A DNA stretch of 31,191 bases, from contig CAZLZN010000020.1 in the NCBI GenBank assembly GCA_964564035.1, forward strand, positions 1 to 31,191, written 5' to 3'. Positions within the stretch are counted from its first letter, which is position 1; every line of letters starts with the position of its first letter. The position numbers and the translations under genes are program-made. Shown here piece after piece: positions 23,040 to 30,497 of the stretch. Origin of the DNA: JAHIGH01 sp964564035 (GTDB lineage: Bacteria; Patescibacteriota; Microgenomatia; Levybacterales; UBA12049). Under the pieces are notes generated by a model, which saw nothing but the letters and a program-made list of their open reading frames with translations, was not told the origin of the DNA and made no database searches.

Positions 23040-24116
23040 CTACGCTTGAGGCGCAGGAGCTTGCGTGCCGAAAGCTAATTTCTGCCCTACTGTTATAGCC
23101 ATCTCAACAAGACGATTCGCGTAGCCGTATTCATTGTCATACCAGGCAATAACTTTTGCCATATTGCCTCCTACGACCTGCGTCAAAGAAAGATCGACTA
23201 TGCTGGAATGGGAATTGCCGATTATATCACTTGATACGATAGGATCCTCTGTTACTGCCAGTATACCTTTGTAGTTGGGCTGTTCGGACGCGGTTTTGAA
23301 AGTATTGTTGATTTCTTCTATGGTGGTTTCTCTCTTTAATAAGAAGGTGAAGTCGGCTAGTGATCCGACAGGAACGGGGACGCGAATCGCAAGACCGGCG
23401 AAAATACCGGAGAGAGCCGGAACTACTTCGGCGGCGGCAATTGTCGCGCCTGTCGAGGTCGGCACAATATTTACTGACGCAGCCCTGGCGCGGCGGGGAT
23501 CCTTGTGTCCTCCGTCCTGAAGCCGCTGGTCAGATGTAAATCCATGAACGGTTGTCATCATTGCCTTGTCTATGCCGAATGCTTCCTGGATAATTCTCGC
23601 GACCGGAGCAATACAGTTGGTAGTACAAGACGCATTGTTGATGATTTTCTCGCCTGCATATTTGTCGTCGTTGACAGCAATAACATATGTAGGAACTCCG
23701 CCTCCTTTGGCAGGAGCAGACAAGACAACGGATTTGGCACCAGCATCGATATGAGGCTGTAGCTTTTCGGCTTTGGTAAACGCGCCGGTTGATTCAATAA
23801 CTACGTCGATGTTGTGGTCTCTCCACGGCAGTCTGGTCGGGTCTTTCTGTGAATAGACAGCAATTTCTTTACCGGAGATAACCAGATGACCCAGGAATTC
23901 CGGCCGTGCCGTATCGGGATTTGGCTTAAAAGATGTTTCAAAAGGCAAAAGACCGTAAACACTGTCGTATTTCAGAAGATACATCCAGCCCTTGAGGTCA
24001 GCAGATGATCCGGCATTGATGGCTACCAGATCTATTTCATCCGCATGCCACTGAGTGATTACGCGGTGAGCAATTCTGCCAATTCTTCCGTAACCGTTAA
24101 TCGCGACACGTATCAT
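23040..24116 (-). CDS. gapA: Glyceraldehyde-3-phosphate dehydrogenase, type I
   Basis: The 358-residue enzyme oxidises glyceraldehyde-3-phosphate in glycolysis. The NAD(P) fold starts VAINGYGRIGRIAHR. The catalytic cysteine is C164 in NNASCTTNC. Downstream are the HGFTSDQRLQDGGHKDPRRARAA-type substrate loop and WYDNEYGYANR. After the second strand the sequence is AINAGSS, where NAD-specific enzymes have an aspartate (AIND), so the cofactor may be NADP(H) or mixed. The start is supported by the promoter at 24123-24151. The C-terminus ends with an Ala/Pro-rich extension. Confidence 0.95.
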   Translation of the reverse strand: MIRVAINGYGRIGRIAHRVITQWHADEIDLVAINAGSSADLKGWMYLLKYDSVYGLLPFETSFKPNPDTARPEFLGHLVISGKEIAVYSQKDPTRLPWRDHNIDVVIESTGAFTKAEKLQPHIDAGAKSVVLSAPAKGGGVPTYVIAVNDDKYAGEKIINNASCTTNCIAPVARIIQEAFGIDKAMMTTVHGFTSDQRLQDGGHKDPRRARAASVNIVPTSTGATIAAAEVVPALSGIFAGLAIRVPVPVGSLADFTFLLKRETTIEEINNTFKTASEQPNYKGILAVTEDPIVSSDIIGNSHSSIVDLSLTQVVGGNMAKVIAWYDNEYGYANRLVEMAITVGQKLAFGTQAPAPQA

Positions 24117-24122
24117 ATATTT

Positions 24123-24151
24123 AGTATATCCGTCATTTTTTGGAATGACAA
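24123..24151 (-). promoter_or_regulatory. gapA promoter, leaderless
   Basis: The minus strand has TTGTCA (24151-24146), 17 bp, TATACT (24128-24123), then six bases to the gapA ATG. Initiation is predicted at the start codon, with no room for a Shine-Dalgarno. Confidence 0.6.
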
Positions 24152-24163
24152 GAGGGAATATAA

Positions 24164-24215
24164 GTCGTAAAGTCGAAAGTTATAAAGTCGTAAAGTCGAA
24201 AGTCGAAAGTTAAAA
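24164..24215. repeat. Short tandem GTCGTAAA/GTCGAAA array upstream of gapA
   Basis: About seven units of 7-8 bp (GTCGTAAA, GTCGAAA, GTTATAAA and repeats of these) lie just upstream of the gapA promoter. The same GTYGTAAA unit forms the array at 28072-28105 upstream of rpoD. They resemble the simple-sequence spacers seen elsewhere in the window. Confidence 0.75.
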
Positions 24216-24275
24216 ATGATTTTGAGTCTGCGAATTGCACTATTCATGATCGAACTGTTAAATGACCTGCTGAGC

Positions 24276-24304
24276 TTGATGATCGACATTGCTTTATATA
24301 TCAT
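24276..24304 (+). promoter_or_regulatory. Promoter of the 95-aa membrane protein
   Basis: TTGATG (24276-24281), 17 bp, TATCAT (24299-24304), then eight bases to GTG 24313. This supports the GTG as a near-leaderless start; the GAGGAG next to it lies inside the coding frame. Confidence 0.5.
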
Positions 24305-24312
24305 TTTAATTA

Positions 24313-24600
24313 GTGAGGAGATTTTTTAATAGAAATAAAATAATTTTCGGTTTACTTACTTTATTAAATCTGGCTGCTTTGGGAATACTTGCATGGATAG
24401 TCATCCCGCTTTATATGGAAGATTTCAGCCAGTTTCCGACGATAAGGAGAGCAATGGACGGCGCGGCCTTTTTGGCTTTTGTGATTTTGCCATTATTTTT
24501 TGTGGATCTATTTGCGTACGGGTTTTATTTTATTAAGAAAAATAATTTAAGCTTGAATATTAAATACAATTCAGAGGGAGAAAGTACAAATTCTACTTAG
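24313..24600 (+). CDS. Small two- or three-helix membrane protein, unknown
   Basis: The 95-residue protein starts at GTG with a basic RRFFNRNK stretch. It has hydrophobic segments at about 9-32 and 47-76, and ends in a polar, Asn/Ser-rich tail. I recognise no family. The start is chosen from the promoter at 24276-24304, since no ATG fits. It is followed by the toxin-antitoxin pair but shows no operon link to it. Confidence 0.6.
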   Translation: MRRFFNRNKIIFGLLTLLNLAALGILAWIVIPLYMEDFSQFPTIRRAMDGAAFLAFVILPLFFVDLFAYGFYFIKKNNLSLNIKYNSEGESTNST

Positions 24601-24722
24601 AGAAGTTTACAGCTATATAGCGGGGCCTGCGTGACGCCTGCTTGCAGGAGCGACATCAGCAGAAGTAAAGCAGGCAGACGGCTATCTTCTGAGACGCTAC
24701 ATCTTCAGTCATTTTGCAGTTA

Positions 24723-24752
24723 TTGACTAACATATGACATATGTGTTATAAG
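24723..24752 (+). promoter_or_regulatory. Toxin-antitoxin promoter with palindromic operator
   Basis: TTGACT (24723-24728), 18 bp, TATAAG (24747-24752). The perfect inverted repeat ACATATG-A-CATATGT (24730-24744) fills the spacer and is the likely site for autorepression by the ribbon-helix-helix antitoxin. The -10 ends seven bases before the second ATG (24760), which would make that the leaderless start. Confidence 0.65.
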
Positions 24753-24759
24753 TATGTAT

Positions 24760-25014
24760 ATGATACGTACACAAGTCTATATTACAGAGGAGCAGGCTAG
24801 AGATATAAAGCTGCGCGCCAAACGTGAGAAAAAGCGGGAGGCTGAGGTAATACGTGACTTGCTGAAAGCCGGACTCGATAAGGCACGGAGCACCCCGGGG
24901 GAAACTGCCGGAGATGCTCTACTTCGCTTGGCCACGCTAGGCAAACGACTTAATGTCAAACTACCTCCCGATCTGTCTTCACGCGTTGACGACTATCTTT
25001 ATGGAGACTTATAA
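24760..25014 (+). CDS. Ribbon-helix-helix antitoxin
   Basis: I prefer ATG 24760 (84 residues) over ATG 24754, which sits one base after the -10 box. The N-terminus IRTQVYITEEQARDIKLRAKREKKREAEVIRDLLKAGLDKA is a ribbon-helix-helix DNA-binding domain. The C-terminal part (about 45-84) should wrap the toxin. It overlaps the PIN toxin gene by 14 bp, typical for such pairs. GC-rich codons (GCC, CGC, CTG) are used more than in neighbouring host genes, a sign of transfer. Confidence 0.87.
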   Translation: MIRTQVYITEEQARDIKLRAKREKKREAEVIRDLLKAGLDKARSTPGETAGDALLRLATLGKRLNVKLPPDLSSRVDDYLYGDL

Positions 25015-25444
25015 AGACACCGCTATCATAGCCGATACAAGCGGCCTCATTTCGCTTTTTAGTGCGGACGATCACAACCACGATGTAGCCGTGAAAGCGG
25101 CCGAGCAACTTCGGAAAGAACGAAGGGATGTCCTGATTCCGGCGGCGGTGTATGTTGAATTCCTGAACATCCTGGGGCGCAAGGCAGGCCACGCAGTCGC
25201 GACTGCAGCCGTTTCGGAATTCACGGCGCCATTTATGGTCTTAAGCGAGCCACGCGACCTTCCCGCGACACCGGCTTTGGCTAAATTCAAGACGGCCCCA
25301 GACGCCGTGAGCTTTACCGACTGCATAGTAATGACGGTTGCCGATGAATACGTCACGCGAGAAATTTTCGGCTTCGACAAGCAGTTCGCCGATGCCGGTT
25401 ACCACCGCATCGAACCTTCGATCGCCCGGAAACAAGCACGCTGA
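25001..25444 (+). CDS. PIN-domain ribonuclease toxin (VapC-like)
   Basis: From ATG 25001 the toxin has 147 residues; the open frame reaches 24953 but that part lies in the antitoxin. It is a PIN domain with the acidic catalytic set D12 (ADTSG), E53 (YVEF), D107 (FTDCIVM) and D126 (FGFDKQF). PIN toxins cut RNA, often tRNA or rRNA, using Mg2+ or Mn2+. The antitoxin precedes and overlaps it. It shares the antitoxin's GC-rich codon use, so the pair looks recently acquired. Confidence 0.88.
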   Translation: METYKDTAIIADTSGLISLFSADDHNHDVAVKAAEQLRKERRDVLIPAAVYVEFLNILGRKAGHAVATAAVSEFTAPFMVLSEPRDLPATPALAKFKTAPDAVSFTDCIVMTVADEYVTREIFGFDKQFADAGYHRIEPSIARKQAR

Positions 25445-25731
25445 CCAATAGCTGCATAATGGTGTTTGTGTGACACCTGTGTGCAGGCCTTGAACAGAGC
25501 AGCTAAGGATAAGATATTTGATCGGCCGCAACAACATGCTTTCAACGTCCAGATCATCTATATAATAAGTCTAGGTATAAATCAATATTTTGGATTCCGG
25601 AAATATTCAAGCTTGCTACTGATAATCATTAAACCGTCATAATTTTCTCAATAGGTACCTTACCTTATGAGTACTGCGCATTAATGCGAGTCATGTGGTA
25701 GTAGCTGAGATAATATAATTATCTTATAGTA
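25445..25731. other. Intergenic stretch with a diverged copy of sequence from the other side of the TA pair
   Basis: No gene is seen in this gap. Near its start, TTTGTGTGACACCTG with TGTGCAGG after it (about 25465-25488) resembles CCTGCGTGACGCCTG with CTTGCAGG at about 24627-24650, with 18 of 24 positions alike and nearly all differences being transitions. The TA pair is therefore flanked by an imperfect direct repeat. The rest is AT-rich and ends at the promoter of the next gene. Confidence 0.45.
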
Positions 25732-25760
25732 TTGATTATTGGGTTTTATTTTAGTATAAT
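25732..25760 (+). promoter_or_regulatory. Promoter of the Tat-motif CPBP-like gene
   Basis: TTGATT (25732-25737), 17 bp, TATAAT (25755-25760), then nine bases to the ATG at 25770. The leader would be two or three bases long. Confidence 0.6.
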
Positions 25761-25769
25761 ATCTTCATC

Positions 25770-26675
25770 ATGAACGCTGAGCTGAGGGAGGGCAATATTT
25801 CACAGGACGAACAGGCTAGCATAGTAAAGAAACCCGGTATATCAAGGCGGGACCTTTTGAAAGCGTCAATATATCTTGGCACAGCATCTGCAGTTAGCAT
25901 TGGTGGAGCAAATGTATTAAAACCAGAAATATACACACCTTTAAAAACGAATAATAAAGAAATTGACATCGATAAGAAGCCTTCGCCTAATAGTCAGGCG
26001 ACATTGGGACGTACAATAATGGACGCTACTATTTTCAACATGGCGGAGGTCGCCACCATGCCTCTTGCTGCACATCTAAATCTGCCTGTCGGAAATGCCG
26101 GCATGATGGAGGCCTCAAAGCAACACCGGGAAGACAAAAAAGAGGAGAGTGCAGATGCGGACAATAAAAGCGAAGTCCCGGACGGAAAAATGACGAGAAG
26201 ATTAATTCTTGGAGCGATGCTGGGGTTTGCGGAAATGACCATAGCAGCACCAATAAAGGAAGAATTTGTATACCGCAATATTCCCAGTTACATTATCAAA
26301 GATCCGAGTAGGGTGAGATGGGATGCTGGTCTGGTTTCGTCACTTCTTTTTGCCTATAGGCATAATTTCTATAGGGGCAAGGATAAAAAAATTAATTTTG
26401 CGAAAGATAAAATACCGCTTTACCAGTTTACAGGTGGTTTATTTAATTGGTGGATCATGAGAAAAAGAGGATATCTTCATGCTGTAACCGCGCATGCGAC
26501 TACCAACACAACTCTTTTTCCCTTATCAGCAATTATGACTGGTTTAATGCCGGGCAAAATGAGAGAGCGTTATGTCAGTCACGTTGAAAAAGCACAGTCT
26601 GAAGAAGGTTCAAGTTGGAAGTTGCGGAATCCGAAGTTAAACAGCATTGCAGGACAGATTCTTAAATATATATAA
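25770..26675 (+). CDS. CPBP-like intramembrane protease with an N-terminal twin-arginine motif
   Basis: The 301-residue protein begins with a polar region and the Tat-like motif SRRDLLK (25-31), followed by a hydrophobic segment to about residue 50. A polar linker with an acidic/lysine-rich stretch (118-140) leads to the membrane domain. That domain has CPBP-type motifs: KEEFVYR (E164, E165, R169), AYRHN (H198) and HAVTAHATTN (H242, N246). These fit the glutamate and histidine sites of CPBP proteases, in weaker form than in the gene at 3713. The twin arginine could be a true Tat signal or just a positive-inside anchor. Its substrate is unknown. Confidence 0.75.
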   Translation: MNAELREGNISQDEQASIVKKPGISRRDLLKASIYLGTASAVSIGGANVLKPEIYTPLKTNNKEIDIDKKPSPNSQATLGRTIMDATIFNMAEVATMPLAAHLNLPVGNAGMMEASKQHREDKKEESADADNKSEVPDGKMTRRLILGAMLGFAEMTIAAPIKEEFVYRNIPSYIIKDPSRVRWDAGLVSSLLFAYRHNFYRGKDKKINFAKDKIPLYQFTGGLFNWWIMRKRGYLHAVTAHATTNTTLFPLSAIMTGLMPGKMRERYVSHVEKAQSEEGSSWKLRNPKLNSIAGQILKYI

Positions 26676-26938
26676 GTTGCAGAGAAATCACTTTAACTAA
26701 CTCTTTTACCTTGTCACTTTGAAGTTAATTCACATTTATTGTGTATATTTATTATTTTTCTTAGGTGCTCTTATGAGAGCTTTAACTGCGCCTTAGTACA
26801 ACCTAGAATTTTTATCAAAAACAGTTAAGCGCCAGTTATTTAAATTCGCTGAATAAGTCTTCGATTTTTTGCCGTAATCTCCAGGACTTGGGAAGATACG
26901 CGATTATAACGGATAAAAATGGTTTCGAGGTGAAATTT

Positions 26939-28021
26939 TTAGCTTAGGTAGTCTTTCAATTTATTGCCGCGGGAGGGGTGGCGGAGCTTGCGCAGAGCTT
27001 TGGCTTCGATCTGGCGGATGCGCTCTCTAGTTACTTTGAATTCTTTGCCTACCTCCTCAAGAGTTCTGGATCGGCCGTCATCAAGACCAAAACGCAGTTC
27101 CAAAACTTTTTTCTCGCGCTCGGTAAGAGTCGAGAGCACTTGATTAACCTGCTCCTTGAGAAGCTCCCGGGACGCGGAATCAAAGAGAGTGGGAGCCGAT
27201 GAGTCGTGTATAAAATCACCCAGACGGCTGTCCTCTTCGTCGCCGACCGGCGCTTCGAGAGACGCCGGGTTCTGGGAAATCTTGATTATCTCTAATGCTT
27301 TTTCGGGATCAATACCTAAAACATTGGCAACTTCTTCAGGAGTCGGCTCGCGGCCAAGCTCCTGCATGAGCTTTCTCTGACTGCGCAGGAATCTGTTGAT
27401 GTTCTCGACCATGTGAACAGGAATGCGTATAGTCCTTGCCTGATCCGCAATGGCGCGGGTTACAGACTGCCTGATCCACCAGGTAGCATAAGTTGAGAAT
27501 TTGAATCCCCTTCTCCAGTCGTATTTTTCGACGGCCCTAATAAGACCCTGATTCCCTTCCTGGATCAAATCAAGAAGAGAAAGTCCGCGGCCGATATATT
27601 TTTTGGCGATTGACACAACTAAACGGAGATTGGAGTTTATGAGCTTTTTCTTAGCCTGTAAGTCAGATTTCTCGACTCTTTTGGCTAAATCAATTTCTTC
27701 CTCAAAAGTTAGAAGAGGAATACGTCCGATTTCTTTGAGATACATCCTGACAGGATCCGAAATGGAGCCTTCCGTCAGCATCGTGAGGGCTTCCAGTTCT
27801 TTTTTGAGGTCTTCAATCGGCTTTTGTTCATCCTGATCCTGAGCGACACTGGCGAACACGTCGATGTTGGACTTCATCAACTTGTCATAAAGGCTATCAA
27901 GCTCCTCGATATGCTCTTCGGGCTTGGAGAAAATTCCCAAAATTTCGTTTTGGGTAATATAACCACGCTTTTTAGCTGACGCGACAATATCGGTCAGCAA
28001 CGGTGACAATTTAACCGGCAT
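26939..28021 (-). CDS. rpoD: Primary sigma factor RpoD
   Basis: The 360-residue sigma-70 has a short region 1 (1-75) and region 1.2 (DPVRMYLKEIGRIPLLT). Region 2 carries the core-binding and -10-reading helices (NLRLVVSIAKKYIGRGLSLLDLIQEGN, then KFSTYATWWIRQ). Regions 3 (VHMVENINRF) and 4 (the helix-turn-helix TLEEVGKEFKVTRERIRQIE) follow. It lacks the long non-conserved insert of proteobacterial RpoD, as in many compact genomes. The ATG follows TTGCAT-16-TACAAT by six bases. It lies downstream of dnaG, the classic macromolecular-synthesis order, but has its own promoter. Confidence 0.96.
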   Translation of the reverse strand: MPVKLSPLLTDIVASAKKRGYITQNEILGIFSKPEEHIEELDSLYDKLMKSNIDVFASVAQDQDEQKPIEDLKKELEALTMLTEGSISDPVRMYLKEIGRIPLLTFEEEIDLAKRVEKSDLQAKKKLINSNLRLVVSIAKKYIGRGLSLLDLIQEGNQGLIRAVEKYDWRRGFKFSTYATWWIRQSVTRAIADQARTIRIPVHMVENINRFLRSQRKLMQELGREPTPEEVANVLGIDPEKALEIIKISQNPASLEAPVGDEEDSRLGDFIHDSSAPTLFDSASRELLKEQVNQVLSTLTEREKKVLELRFGLDDGRSRTLEEVGKEFKVTRERIRQIEAKALRKLRHPSRGNKLKDYLS

Positions 28022-28027
28022 CTGTCC

Positions 28028-28055
28028 ATTGTACCATAGGCCGGCCGATATGCAA
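28028..28055 (-). promoter_or_regulatory. rpoD promoter, leaderless
   Basis: The minus strand has TTGCAT (28055-28050), 16 bp, TACAAT (28033-28028), then GGACAG and the rpoD ATG. The -10 is six bases from the start codon, so initiation at the ATG is predicted. Confidence 0.55.
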
Positions 28056-28071
28056 GCAGAGGGGCAAATAA

Positions 28072-28105
28072 GTTATAAAGTTGTAAAGTTGTAAAGTTGT
28101 AAAGT
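28072..28105. repeat. GTTGTAAA tandem array upstream of rpoD
   Basis: About four 8-bp units (GTTATAAA, then GTTGTAAA three times) end in GTCTC, between dnaG and the rpoD promoter. The unit matches that of the array upstream of gapA. Confidence 0.75.
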
Positions 28106-28169
28106 CTCTTAATTATAAATACGGGGAGAAATGATTGCCGGCAGTAAAGACTACAACGATATGGGCCTA

Positions 28170-29930
28170 TTAACTCAGGAGGGAGGAGAGTTCGGAGTAT
28201 TTAATCTTGAGAATGGAAGCCTCCTGGTCTTTGCCTTCTTTTTCTTTGAGCTTTATTTCCCTACTGATGTCCGTCATTTTTGCCCTGACATACAGCTTTT
28301 TTAATTTTTGAGATACTTTTTCAACTTCCGCTTCCAAGCTTTTTTGATCTTCGATGTGCGGGAGAGGAAATAAGACTGAGCTATCGAAGCTTTCGATCAA
28401 TTCGCCGGGGAGAATATTGGTAAATACCTTGCTGTCAAATGAATCGGTATGTACGAAATGGTCAAGAAGATGATAGAGTATTTTTTGTCTGGCGCGGTCT
28501 TTTGGCATGGAACCTGCGAGGATTTGAACCGACTTTTCCAATAGCTCCTTGGGCTTGTCGCTTTGGATAATTAATGAAAGCAAATACTCCTCAAGCACTT
28601 CATCTTTGTCCGGCTTATGGATTGCCTGCTTAATTTCAACCCGAGGAAGCTCCTTTCTTCCTATGCGCACCATTTCCCGGCCTATGCTTTCAAATGATGA
28701 ACCGATCGCGTTTGCTGTTTTTTTCAGAAAGTGCTCTTTGACAATCTCATTTTGTATATCTGAAATGAGCGGCAGAATTTCGTCTGTAATCAATCTCTTA
28801 TTCTCGGCGCTTTCAGGGTCATATTTTTTAAGCAGGCTTGCAAGTAAATAGTCATACGCGTTTACGTCTTCCCGGACGGCTTTCTTGAACAGTCCGGGCT
28901 CTTTTTGCAGTGCCTCATCGGGATCTTTGGCGTTTTTTATCTCAACCACTGTCGCTGTCAGGCCCTTTTTTTCAACTATTGGCAAGCTTCGTTTAATTGC
29001 CTCCTGACCGGCTTTGTCACCATCAAAACAAAAAGTTATCTTCTCGGCAAACCTGGACAAGAGATTAACCTGACTTTCTGTCAGCGCCGTTCCTTTTACG
29101 CCGACAACATTGGTTATGCCATTGTGAAAGCATGAAATCACATCAAATTCACCTTCGCATACGATTACCTGATTTGACCTTTTGACCGCGTCTTTTGTTA
29201 TATTCAGCGCGTAGACAAAATCACCCTTATGGAACGCGAGCGTGTCGCGGGTATTTATGTATTTTGCCGACTCGGGGTTTTTCTCCAACAGTCTACCCGC
29301 AAAGCCTACGCAATTATCGCGGTGGTCGATAAGAGGAAAAATAATTCTGCCTCTGAAAAAATCCTTGACGCGCCCGTTCCACTGAGACGCGACACCTGCC
29401 TCAAGTATATCAGCCGGTTTGAATTGTTTTTTAGAAGTTAAATATTTAACCAGGGAATCATGGGTGTTCGGTGCAAATCCCAGCATGAACGTATCGATGA
29501 TCTTCCGGCTCACACCTCTCTCTTCCAAATATTCCATGGCGGTTTTGCCTGCCTTGTGCTTGGTTAGTATGTAGTGATAATACTCGCGGGCGAGATTATT
29601 TATTGTGTATATTTTCTCTTTGTTTGATTTTTGGGACAGTTTGGCCGGGGATTCCGAGAGCTCGATTCCTGCGCGTTTGGCGAAAAACCTAAGCGCTTCG
29701 GGGAACTCCAACCGCTCGTACTCCATCAAAAAAGAGTAGATGTCGCCGCCTTTTTGACACCCGAAACATTTCCACCTCTGACGCTCGGGATTTACCATAA
29801 AAGACGGTGTTTTTTCATTATGGAATGGACAATTGGCTTTGAAATTGCGGCCCGATCTTTTTAGAGTTACGTATTCTCCAATAAAGGAAACAATGTCATT
29901 TTTTTCTCGAATTAATGAAACTTCATCCAT
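28170..29930 (-). CDS. dnaG: DNA primase DnaG
   Basis: The 586-residue primase makes RNA primers for replication. It has an N-terminal CHC2-type zinc site (C34, H37, C55, C58), the RNA-polymerase core with GFAGRLLEKN and a SAKYINTRDTLAFHKG segment, and the TOPRIM motifs VCEGEFDVIS and CFDGDKAGQEA that hold metals. A C-terminal helical helicase-binding region (about 430-586) ends the protein. Length is normal. The gap to rpoD (148 bp) has repeats and a separate promoter. Its own start codon has a TAATAT-like box immediately upstream, so initiation there is less clear than in other genes. Confidence 0.96.
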   Translation of the reverse strand: MDEVSLIREKNDIVSFIGEYVTLKRSGRNFKANCPFHNEKTPSFMVNPERQRWKCFGCQKGGDIYSFLMEYERLEFPEALRFFAKRAGIELSESPAKLSQKSNKEKIYTINNLAREYYHYILTKHKAGKTAMEYLEERGVSRKIIDTFMLGFAPNTHDSLVKYLTSKKQFKPADILEAGVASQWNGRVKDFFRGRIIFPLIDHRDNCVGFAGRLLEKNPESAKYINTRDTLAFHKGDFVYALNITKDAVKRSNQVIVCEGEFDVISCFHNGITNVVGVKGTALTESQVNLLSRFAEKITFCFDGDKAGQEAIKRSLPIVEKKGLTATVVEIKNAKDPDEALQKEPGLFKKAVREDVNAYDYLLASLLKKYDPESAENKRLITDEILPLISDIQNEIVKEHFLKKTANAIGSSFESIGREMVRIGRKELPRVEIKQAIHKPDKDEVLEEYLLSLIIQSDKPKELLEKSVQILAGSMPKDRARQKILYHLLDHFVHTDSFDSKVFTNILPGELIESFDSSVLFPLPHIEDQKSLEAEVEKVSQKLKKLYVRAKMTDISREIKLKEKEGKDQEASILKIKYSELSSLLS

Positions 29931-30461
29931 AATATTAATTCTTTTCTACTTGCGGCAATTTTAGCACTTTTCGGCTCGAAAGTCCCCGATTTGTGAAATT
30001 CTTATTAATTGTTGAGTTTTTGTCAGAAAAAAATCGTCAAACAGTCAAGCCGGAATAAGGATTTACGAATAAAATACGAAAAATATAAGTTAGAGACACA
30101 AAAAATATATCAGAAGGATATATTTTGCGGGTATAAAAACTGTTTCCGTCTATTTATTTTTGTGAATGCCAGAAATCAGATAATAAAACAGTTTTTTAAA
30201 AAGAGCTTGTTCGGCTTTGATATATTCGGACTTAATGCGGATTGATAAGACGATCTTTACAGGTTGCCTAAGACGGTGCCATACTTGCTGAGTACTATGA
30301 AGATTAATTATTTAATATTATTTAAAAACATTTTGGGACACAAGCTGAATGAAATTAGAAGAGCTATATTTCAAGTCAGAATGGTATTTCTTGCTCCGGT
30401 TGAATAGAACCTGTATTTTTAGTTTTCTGCGTGAAATTTTTAGTAATTCATATTGATATAG
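29931..30461. other. Long AT-rich intergenic region with an 11-bp inverted repeat
   Basis: No convincing gene is present; a 78-residue open frame at 30009-30245 has no family-like features and odd composition. AAAAACTGTTT (30135-30145) and AAACAGTTTTT (30186-30196) form a perfect 11-bp inverted repeat with a 40-base loop, and the second arm ends in a T-run on the plus strand. This could be the end of a small RNA or a remnant. The region separates the divergent dnaG and yifB units. Confidence 0.4.
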
Positions 30462-30491
30462 TTGAGTTCTGATAAATAAAATTGTTATTAT
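30462..30491 (+). promoter_or_regulatory. yifB/comM promoter, leaderless
   Basis: TTGAGT (30462-30467), 18 bp, TATTAT (30486-30491), then six bases to the ATG at 30498. Confidence 0.55.
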
Positions 30492-30497
30492 GAATAT

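Noticed and set aside
24164..24215. Possible CRISPR array
   Set aside because: Units are 7-8 bp with no spacers between them, so this is a simple tandem repeat. No CRISPR array or cas gene is seen anywhere.
24113..24304. 63-residue minus-strand open frame upstream of gapA
   Set aside because: It runs through the tandem repeats and the gapA promoter and has no protein-like features.
25445..25500. Possible integron attC site after the PIN toxin
   Set aside because: The GTTRRRY core and its inverse partner are not found in proper arrangement, and no integrase is in the window.
30009..30245. 78-residue open frame upstream of comM
   Set aside because: Phe/Lys/Asn-rich AT-driven frame with no ribosome site, no promoter at the right distance and no recognisable domain.
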